DNA of 13,196 nt. It comes from CAYSHJ01 sp964589725. Its GTDB lineage: Bacteria > Planctomycetota > Planctomycetia > Planctomycetales > Planctomycetaceae. A model generated the notes under the pieces. It saw only the letters and a list, made by a program, of their open reading frames with translations. It made no database searches and was not told the DNA's origin. Location: assembly GCA_964589725.1 (NCBI GenBank), contig CAZPUJ010000706.1, positions 1 to 13,196 on the forward strand, given 5' to 3'. A program made the position numbers and the translations under genes. Position 1 is the stretch's first letter. Each line of letters starts with the position of its first letter. This document shows, piece after piece, positions 8,524-13,196 of the stretch.

Positions 8524-8648
8524 GGGGTCAACTGTTCTGATTCCTGTTTTGGCCGTTGAATAGCCGTTGATTTCCATCGCAAGTCAAACTCCAAACCACG
8601 TTTGACTCCATTTGTGCCGCCAAAGCAGAAATCAGAACACCTGACCCC
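8524..8648. repeat. 125-base inverted-repeat element (MITE- or REP-like)
   Basis: The 30 bases at 8524-8553 (beginning GGGGTCA, ending TTGGC) are inverted at 8619-8648 with 26 of 30 positions matching. Within the element a second perfect 8-base dyad, AGTCAAAC (8582-8589) and GTTTGACT (8600-8607), forms an inner stem. The whole could fold into a long hairpin with a secondary stem at the tip. There is no transposase frame inside. It lies in the otherwise gene-free stretch 8395-8707 between two divergent genes, the typical location for a small non-autonomous mobile repeat. Apart from this and the hairpin at 8671-8703, I see nothing definite in that stretch. Confidence 0.6.
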
Positions 8649-8670
8649 TCGCCCGATCGTGACTCTCGCA

Positions 8671-8703
8671 GCTTTCAGACGTCCGCGCCGTCTGCTAGAA
8701 AGC
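8671..8703 (+). promoter_or_regulatory. Hairpin in the leader just upstream of the peroxidase gene
   Basis: GCTTTC (8671-8676) pairs with GAAAGC (8698-8703). Directly inside, AGACG (8677-8681) pairs with CGTCT (8689-8693), with a four-base bulge on the 3' side and a seven-base loop. It ends five bases before the ATG at 8708, so it would cover the region where a ribosome binds. Whether it forms or regulates anything is not known; it could be chance in GC-rich DNA. Confidence 0.3.
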
Positions 8704-8707
8704 GAGC

Positions 8708-10075
8708 ATGCTAAACCGCCGTATTTGCCTCGTTTTGGCGATCATTTTGCTCGCACTGCTCGCAAAGAGTTCACTCGCCGAGGAGCCGGCTAAAGAGAAC
8801 CGCGGCACGGCGCGAGGTTCGACGCTGTCCGTCGAATCGTTTCGTCGAGATGCTTTGTTGAGCCGATTTGATGTCGACAAGGATGGAGCTTTGGACGATC
8901 GGGAGCGGGCCGCCCTGCGCGAGGCGTTCGGTGGCGTCGACGTGCCGATGCTGCCGCAGCGATCGGATGACTACACGTCGGTCCGACTGCCCAAGCACAT
9001 CGATGCGGCTGAGTTCGCACAGGGCGATAACTCGACCGAGCAAAACGTGATGACCAACGAAGGCGCGACGTTGGGCAGGGTGTTGTTCTACGACACGCAG
9101 CTCTCACGCAACAACACCGTGTCCTGCGCTGCGTGTCATGAGCAGCGGGCGGGCTTCTCCGATCCGAAACCGTTCAGCGTGGGATTCGAAGGGGGTCGAA
9201 CCTCCCGCAATGCGATGGGGTTGGCAAACTTGCGGTATACGAATCTCAAAGGAGCACGGCCTGGATTCTTCTGGGACGAACGGGCCGCGACGCTGGAAGC
9301 GCAGGTGCTCATGCCGATCCAGGACCGCATCGAAATGGGCCTGGAAATGAGCGAGCTGGAAGCCAAGCTCCAGAAGCTTCCGTATTACCCGCCGTTGTTT
9401 GCAGCAGCGTTTGGCACGCCCGAGGTGACAAGCGGCCGGCTCGCCAAAGCTGTCGCGCAATTCCTGCGCAGTATGGTGGCGTTGAATGCCAAGTTCGATC
9501 GCGCCGCGGATGCCGCCGGTGGCAATTACTCGGCGCCGTTTGACAACTTCACGGACCAGGAAAACCTGGGCAAGTCACTGTTCATCGACGGCATCGGCGG
9601 GGTCGCGGAGATGGGCTGCGCGCATTGCCACTTGCCGCCGACGTTCGGCATGCCAAAAGCGTTCAACAACGGACTCGACTTGAAATCCAAGGATCGAGGC
9701 CTGGGAGAGTTGGCCAGACCGTCGAACGACCCGTTCACGCCGTCCAACGATGGCAAGTTCAAAGCATCGTCGTTAAGGAACATCGCGCTCACCGCGCCGT
9801 ACATGCACGACGGACGTTTCAAAACGTTGGACGACGTGGTTGAACACTACAGCCGCGGCGTTCATCCTCACGAGAATCTCGGCTTGGTGATCGGCGAAGG
9901 GCAGGGCGAGGGTTCCACTTCCGGCTTCCAACTGACCGGGGAACAGAGGGGGGCTGTGGTGGCCTTTTTGAAGACGCTGACTGACGAAACGCTGATCTCC
10001 CACCCGAAGTTTTCCGATCCGTTTGTGCGACTAACCCGAAGCGTTAGCGAGGGCGAGCGCTCCAAGAAACGATGA
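8708..10075 (+). CDS. Exported di-heme cytochrome c peroxidase-like protein with N-terminal EF-hand
   Basis: This is a member of the bacterial di-heme cytochrome c peroxidase/MauG superfamily, whose peroxidases reduce H2O2 with electrons from small c-type cytochromes outside the cytoplasmic membrane. A signal peptide is clear (LVLAIILLALLA, cleavage likely near residue 24). Two heme-attachment motifs are present, CAACH (140-144) and CAHCH (304-308). They are followed by the family segment SSLRNIALTAPYMHDGRFKT, whose methionine is a candidate distal ligand. Between the signal peptide and the first heme there is a canonical EF-hand loop, DVDKDGALDDRE (55-66), an unusual addition. The last residues (LTRSVSEGE) are encoded by one arm of a dispersed repeat, so the original C-terminus was probably near HPKFSDPFV. 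At 455 residues it is longer than the classical enzyme. Substrate is unproven. Confidence 0.93.
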   Translation: MLNRRICLVLAIILLALLAKSSLAEEPAKENRGTARGSTLSVESFRRDALLSRFDVDKDGALDDRERAALREAFGGVDVPMLPQRSDDYTSVRLPKHIDAAEFAQGDNSTEQNVMTNEGATLGRVLFYDTQLSRNNTVSCAACHEQRAGFSDPKPFSVGFEGGRTSRNAMGLANLRYTNLKGARPGFFWDERAATLEAQVLMPIQDRIEMGLEMSELEAKLQKLPYYPPLFAAAFGTPEVTSGRLAKAVAQFLRSMVALNAKFDRAADAAGGNYSAPFDNFTDQENLGKSLFIDGIGGVAEMGCAHCHLPPTFGMPKAFNNGLDLKSKDRGLGELARPSNDPFTPSNDGKFKASSLRNIALTAPYMHDGRFKTLDDVVEHYSRGVHPHENLGLVIGEGQGEGSTSGFQLTGEQRGAVVAFLKTLTDETLISHPKFSDPFVRLTRSVSEGERSKKR

Positions 10076-10123
10076 AGTCAGCGATCCGTGAAGCGCTCGC
10101 CCTCGCTAACGCTTCGGGTTAGT
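10030..10123. repeat. Perfect 32-base inverted repeat overlapping the end of the peroxidase gene
   Basis: Positions 10030-10061 and 10092-10123 are exact reverse complements over 32 bases, separated by 30 bases. The left arm is translated as the C-terminal LTRSVSEGE of the peroxidase-like protein, and its TGA stop is in the spacer. The right arm on the same strand would read SPSLTLRVS. Peptides of both kinds are, to my knowledge, frequent in annotated planctomycete proteins, which suggests a dispersed palindromic repeat. It could also act as a terminator between the peroxidase and the redoxin genes, although no T-run follows. Confidence 0.85.
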
Positions 10124-10153
10124 GTGTCCACCGCGTCGCGCACCCACGCTGAT

Positions 10154-10157
10154 AGGA
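10154..10157 (+). promoter_or_regulatory. Ribosome binding site of the seleno-redoxin gene
   Basis: AGGA lies six bases before the ATG at 10164 and fixes that start, which also gives a proper signal peptide. It shows that the gene has its own translation signal rather than depending on the upstream peroxidase. Confidence 0.6.
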
Positions 10158-10163
10158 TAAGTC

Positions 10164-11276
10164 ATGTCATCCAAGATCATTTGCGGCTTGAGCCTGATGC
10201 TGATTTTTGCCAGCGCCTCCGGGGCGAATGCGTCGCAGGAAAATGGGCAATCGCCCGCTGCTCAGTACCAGCGACTGCTGGACGCATACGAAGGGAGCGC
10301 GAAGGCGCCAGAGCTGGCCTCGCAATTCCTCGAACTTGCCGAGCAACACGCCAGCGATCCTGTCGCCGTCGACGCGTTGGTCTGGGTGCTTACCAAACTT
10401 CGCAGCCGGTCCGAAGCTACTCGCGCCCTGGAATTGCTCGAACGCGATCACCTCCACAACGAAAAATTCGCCGCGGCTTGTCGGCACGTCGCGCGGGCTC
10501 CCGCTCTTGCTGCCGAGAAACTGCTGCGTACGGCATTGGAAAAGAGTCGGTACGAAACGGTACGCAGCCAGGCGTGTCAGCAGTTGGCCTATCTGCTCGA
10601 ACAACAGGCGATGGTCGTTGACCAATTGAAAAAAGAACCGGAACTGGCCGACCGCGTGCTGCAGTACTACGGCGCGGAGTACGGCAAGCACCTGAAATCG
10701 CTCGATCGCAAGCAGTTGGATCACAAACGCGAGCAACACTACGAGCTGATGCTCAAGTCGTTTGCCGACGTGCCAACCTCCGACGGCACGTTGGGTGAGA
10801 TCGCCGAGAAAGCTCTCTTCCGAATCCGCCACTTGTCGATCGGCCGAGTCGCTCCGGAGATCGTTGGGGAAGATATCTTCGGGACAACGTTCAAGCTCAG
10901 CGACTATCGCGGTAAGGTCGTCGTACTCAGTTTCTGGGGTCATTGGTGAGGCCCCTGCCGGGAGATGTACCCTCACGAGCGGTCGCTCGTGAAACGTCTG
11001 CAAGAGCAAGAAAAACGGTTCGTCTTCCTCGGGATCAACAGCGACAAGGACCGGGAGCAGTTGAAGAAGACGCTCGAAAAGGAACAAATCACGTGGCGAA
11101 GTTGGTGGGACAAGGGGAGCGTGGACGGGCCGATCCACACGAAATGGGACGTCACCCAGCGACCCGCCATCTATGTCCTCGATGCTGGTGGCGTGATCCG
11201 GTACAAAGACTTGAAAGGCGATGAACTCGACAGTGCGGTCGACACGCTGCTCGAGGAATGCCCCGCCACAAGGTAG
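10164..11276 (+). CDS. TlpA/redoxin-family thiol-disulfide oxidoreductase, predicted selenoprotein (in-frame TGA read as Sec)
   Basis: The frame reads from ATG 10164 to TAG 11274-11276 with one internal TGA at 10947-10949 (codon 262), giving 370 residues if TGA is read as selenocysteine. A signal peptide (about 1-23, ending ANA) predicts export. Residues 25-225 are helical, with no function recognised. The thioredoxin fold begins near 227: APEIVGEDIFG, then LSDYRGKVVVLSFWGHW, then the TGA, then GPCREMYPHE. This is the W-C-x-x-C active site with Sec262 replacing the first Cys and Cys265 kept. The fold then continues with FVFLGINSD, a conserved WRSWWD and QRPAIYVLDAGGVIRYK, whose P334 is the expected cis-proline. 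A SECIS-like hairpin follows the TGA. The product likely reduces or isomerises disulfides, or reduces peroxides, in the cell envelope. The alternative is a broken gene or a single-base error changing TGC or TGT to TGA; the hairpin argues against that. The selenium insertion genes are not in the window. Confidence 0.8.
10963..10999 (+). promoter_or_regulatory. Predicted bacterial SECIS element
   Basis: CACGAGC (10974-10980) pairs perfectly with GCTCGTG (10985-10991) around a four-base loop GGTC (10981-10984). One more pair, T10973-A10992, extends the stem to eight. A lower stem of five pairs (10963-10967 with 10995-10999, one G-T) is possible below an internal loop. The first loop G is 31 bases after the TGA. 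Bacterial SECIS elements, recognised by SelB, have a short stem with a G (often G-U) in the apical loop roughly 16-37 bases after the UGA; the E. coli fdhF loop also contains GGUC. Geometry and loop both fit. The hairpin lies in codons for HERSLV, so part of it may be dictated by protein sequence. Confidence 0.65.
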
Positions 11277-11376
11277 CAGGTACACTGCATGGCGCTATCG
11301 CTCGCCAAGAATCACTATCATCTGCCGTTCGATCACATGGCCCGCAAACTTCCGAAGTTGGTTCCGGTGATTTCGC

Positions 11377-12417
11377 ATGCATGACTCGCGACCCATTGTG
11401 GCTCTGACTCTTGGTGATGTCGCCGGCATCGGCCCCGAAGTCGTCGCACGTGCGTGCGTCGACCGCCGAGTCCGCGCGGCGTGTCGCCCCGTCGCCGTCG
11501 GGCATCCGGACATTCTGCGCCGAGCGATCCGTCACGCCGGACTGATGACGGAAGTCGTCGAACTCTCAACGCCGGACGAACGGCCGCCACAAGACAACAT
11601 CTGCTGCTGGCATCCACCGGAGGCTCCGCCAGACGTCGTTGATGTGCTGCCGGGAAGGAACGATGCTCGCGCCGGGCGAGCGGCATATGACTACTTAGTC
11701 GCGGCCGCGCGGCAGACACTCATCGGGACGTTCGATGCGATCACGACGGCACCGCTCAGCAAAGCGGCGTTACATCTGGCCGGACGGACATACCCTGGCC
11801 ACACGGAAATCCTGGCCGAAGTCTGCGGCGTGAAGGACTTCGGCATGATGCTTTACCTGCCAAAAGGCCAATCGGTCTGCTCGCCGCAAGGGTTGGGAGT
11901 CGTTCACGTCACGTTGCACACGTCGCTGCGCAGCGTCCCCGAGTTGATTTCAACAGCGGGAGTCATCGAGAAGGCCGAGTTGATCAATCGTTTCATGCGA
12001 CAAGTCGGCTGTTCCGTTCCCCGAATCGCCGTTTGTGCGCTCAACCCACACGCGGGCGAGGAGGGCTTATTCGGCGACGAGGAATCGCGTCTCATCGCTC
12101 CCGGCGTGCGAGCCGTTTGCGGGCGAGGTTTGTCCGTCGCGGGGCCGTTGCCGGCCGACACGGTTTTCCGCCGCGCGGCGACCGGAGAATTCGACGCCGT
12201 CGTGGCGATGTATCACGATCAAGGGCACATTGCGTTCAAACTGCTGAACTGTCAGTCCGCCGTGAATGTGACGCTCGGCCTGCCGATTGTCCGCACCAGC
12301 CCCAGTCACGGCACGGCGTTCGATATCGCCTGGAAAACACCGGCTGATGCGTCGGGAATGATCGAAGCGATTCTGGTCGCGGCACGCTTGCGTAGCACAT
12401 TGTTGGTCTCTTCCTGA
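11377..12417 (+). CDS. pdxA: 4-hydroxythreonine-4-phosphate dehydrogenase (PdxA family)
   Basis: This is a cytosolic NAD-dependent, metal-dependent dehydrogenase that oxidises and decarboxylates 4-phosphohydroxy-threonine in the DXP-dependent route to pyridoxal phosphate. The 346-residue length is typical. Family motifs appear in order: LTLGDVAGIGPEVV (10-23), TTAPLSKAAL (about 123-132), YPGHTEIL with the metal-ligand histidine, ALNPHAGEEGLFGDEE with the second histidine, MYHDQGHIAFK with the third, and TLGLPIVRTSPSHGTAFDIA near the end. One variation is V instead of the usual P in the GDPAGIGPE motif. The related 4-phospho-threonate/erythronate dehydrogenase (PdxA2) cannot be excluded, but no kinase partner of that catabolic route is next to it. 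It begins 100 bases after the redoxin and ends 20 bases before the phosphatase gene. Confidence 0.92.
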   Translation: MHDSRPIVALTLGDVAGIGPEVVARACVDRRVRAACRPVAVGHPDILRRAIRHAGLMTEVVELSTPDERPPQDNICCWHPPEAPPDVVDVLPGRNDARAGRAAYDYLVAAARQTLIGTFDAITTAPLSKAALHLAGRTYPGHTEILAEVCGVKDFGMMLYLPKGQSVCSPQGLGVVHVTLHTSLRSVPELISTAGVIEKAELINRFMRQVGCSVPRIAVCALNPHAGEEGLFGDEESRLIAPGVRAVCGRGLSVAGPLPADTVFRRAATGEFDAVVAMYHDQGHIAFKLLNCQSAVNVTLGLPIVRTSPSHGTAFDIAWKTPADASGMIEAILVAARLRSTLLVSS

Positions 12418-12437
12418 CTCCGCACCGAGCACGCACG

Positions 12438-13058
12438 ATGACTCAGCTTCTTCTCGTCCGGCATGGCACGACTGACGCGAATGTGCGAGTGCCTTACATC
12501 CTGCAAGGATGCAGAGTCGACTTGCCACTGAACGAAAACGGCCGACAACAGGCCGAGCGAGCGGCGGCGTTCTTGGCGAGCTTTCCGGTGCGGCACATTT
12601 TCACCAGTCCGCTCAAGCGAGCTGTGGAGACGGCCGAGATCATTGCTCAGCGGCCTGGGCTGGACGTGCGGCATGTTCCCGAGATCACCGAATGCGACGT
12701 GGGACAATGGGAGGGCAAAGACTGGGACACGATCGCTCGCGAAGATCCCGAGGCCTATCACCGATTTCACGCTGATCCGGCGACGCACCCGTACCTGGGA
12801 GGCGAGTCATACTCCGATGTGCTGCGCCGCGCATTGCCGGCGTTCGGTCGGTTGCTGGCGCAGCATTCTGGCGAAACGATCGTGGTGGTGGCTCACAACA
12901 TTGTGAACCGCGCGTATGTCGCGCATCTTCTCGGACTGGAATTGCGGCGAGCCAAAGAGCTGCGGCAAGACAACTGCTGCGTCAACGTGATTCATCTTGC
13001 GGACGGCAAAACGACGCTGGTGACCATGAACTCCCTGTTCCATTTGGAAAACAGCTAG
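12438..13058 (+). CDS. Histidine phosphatase family protein (phosphoglycerate mutase-like)
   Basis: This 206-residue cytosolic protein belongs to the histidine phosphatase (cofactor-independent-of-name, PGM-like) superfamily, which transfers phosphate to an active-site histidine. The signature LLVRHGTTDAN gives the nucleophile H9 with R8. The second arginine is R61 in TSPLKRAVETAEII, the acid is E85 in ITECDVGQWEG, and the second histidine is H153 in VVVAHNIVNR. The WEG segment and the overall size resemble alpha-ribazole phosphatase (CobC) and broad-specificity phosphatases; no cobalamin genes are nearby, so the substrate stays open. The gene is 20 bases after pdxA and probably co-transcribed. 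The ATG at 12438 gives the conserved beta strand right at the N-terminus. Confidence 0.9.
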   Translation: MTQLLLVRHGTTDANVRVPYILQGCRVDLPLNENGRQQAERAAAFLASFPVRHIFTSPLKRAVETAEIIAQRPGLDVRHVPEITECDVGQWEGKDWDTIAREDPEAYHRFHADPATHPYLGGESYSDVLRRALPAFGRLLAQHSGETIVVVAHNIVNRAYVAHLLGLELRRAKELRQDNCCVNVIHLADGKTTLVTMNSLFHLENS

Positions 13059-13063
13059 CGCGG

Positions 13064-13092
13064 CGAAGCCAAAAAGAGGTTTTCTCGCTTCG
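13064..13092 (+). terminator. Weak hairpin after the phosphatase gene
   Basis: CGAAGC (13064-13069) pairs with GCTTCG (13087-13092), and inside it A-rich and T-rich runs can add a few pairs. It starts six bases after the TAG. There is no T-run after it, so a terminator role is only suggested by position. The rest of the sequence to 13196 shows no gene; a small dyad CTCCC-AAA-GGGAG lies at 13141-13153. Confidence 0.25.
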
Positions 13093-13196
13093 TGAGACAG
13101 AATGGGGGCGGTGTTGGGGAAAAGTGGGCGTGGTTTCGCACTCCCAAAGGGAGAGGGGACCGAACTCAGGACATCGGCGAGATCGCTCTTCCCGAG

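Noticed and set aside
8602..8793. A short + strand open frame crossing from the inverted-repeat element into the peroxidase gene
   Set aside because: It overlaps a mobile-looking repeat and the signal peptide of the peroxidase in another frame, with no motif.
10088..10621. An open frame beginning KRSPSLTLRVS in the repeat and running into the redoxin gene
   Set aside because: It overlaps the better supported redoxin frame, starts in a palindromic repeat, and its translation is rich in Arg with no domain.
10965..11276. The downstream half of the redoxin as a separate gene starting at the ATG at 10965
   Set aside because: It would start in the middle of a thioredoxin fold, after the active site, without a ribosome binding site at proper spacing, and lack the first strand and both redox residues. 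It is the same frame as the upstream part, so one gene with an internal TGA explains it better.
10167..11285. A 372-codon open frame on the minus strand, across the whole redoxin gene
   Set aside because: The + strand encodes a recognisable exported thioredoxin-fold protein over the same bases. The minus-strand translation has no recognisable domain and looks like a shadow of codon bias. Its being open adds nothing against the selenoprotein reading.
13141..13153. CTCCC-AAA-GGGAG dyad near the window end
   Set aside because: The stem is only five pairs with no T-run, so it cannot be called a terminator; it may belong to a repeat cut off by the window edge.
1..13196. tRNA or rRNA genes, CRISPR arrays, transposase genes
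   Set aside because: None was seen: no regularly spaced repeat series, no cloverleaf-like stretch in the gaps, and every long gap is explained by the hairpins and repeats listed. Small RNAs without a recognisable structure cannot be ruled out by eye.

Overview
The window is GC-rich, tightly packed bacterial DNA, most likely chromosomal DNA of a member of the Planctomycetota. The sequence-based reasons are: a TlpA-type redoxin with a long helical N-terminal region of the kind common in that phylum; a protein C-terminus extended by a dispersed palindromic repeat that translates as RSVSEGE on one strand and SLTLRVS on the other; AATCTGA-type intergenic repeats; and a very long NuoL. The phylum assignment is an inference, since no rRNA or other taxonomic marker is present.

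Layout. Positions 1-6071 hold the 3' half of a respiratory complex I operon on the + strand: the last codons of a probable nuoJ, then nuoK, nuoL, nuoM and nuoN, separated by 2 to 20 bases. These are the membrane-arm, proton-pumping subunits, and their key Glu and Lys residues are present. A short repeat follows, then a small unidentified helical protein (6116-6544) and a TatD-family metal-dependent hydrolase (6550-7341). A large hairpin separates tatD from a convergent, minus-strand LpxL/HtrB-like acyltransferase (7417-8394). The roughly 300 bases after it (8395-8707) contain no gene, but hold a 125-base inverted-repeat element and a hairpin just before the next gene.

From 8708 on, all genes are on the + strand: an exported di-heme cytochrome c peroxidase-like protein carrying an EF-hand, an exported TlpA/redoxin protein, a PdxA-type dehydrogenase of vitamin B6 synthesis, and a histidine phosphatase. 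The last 138 bases contain no recognisable gene.

The main discovery is in the redoxin gene (10164-11276). Its reading frame is interrupted by a single TGA exactly where the first cysteine of the W-C-G-P-C active site should be, and the rest of the thioredoxin fold continues in the same frame for 108 more residues. Thirty-one bases after the TGA there is a perfect hairpin with a GGTC loop, the arrangement expected of a bacterial SECIS element. The gene is therefore best read as a selenoprotein with a U-x-x-C redox centre. TGA ends nuoL, nuoM, pdxA and the peroxidase gene, so it is not a general sense codon here. The peroxidase and the seleno-redoxin are adjacent and both exported, so they may act together in envelope redox or peroxide chemistry; that is an inference.
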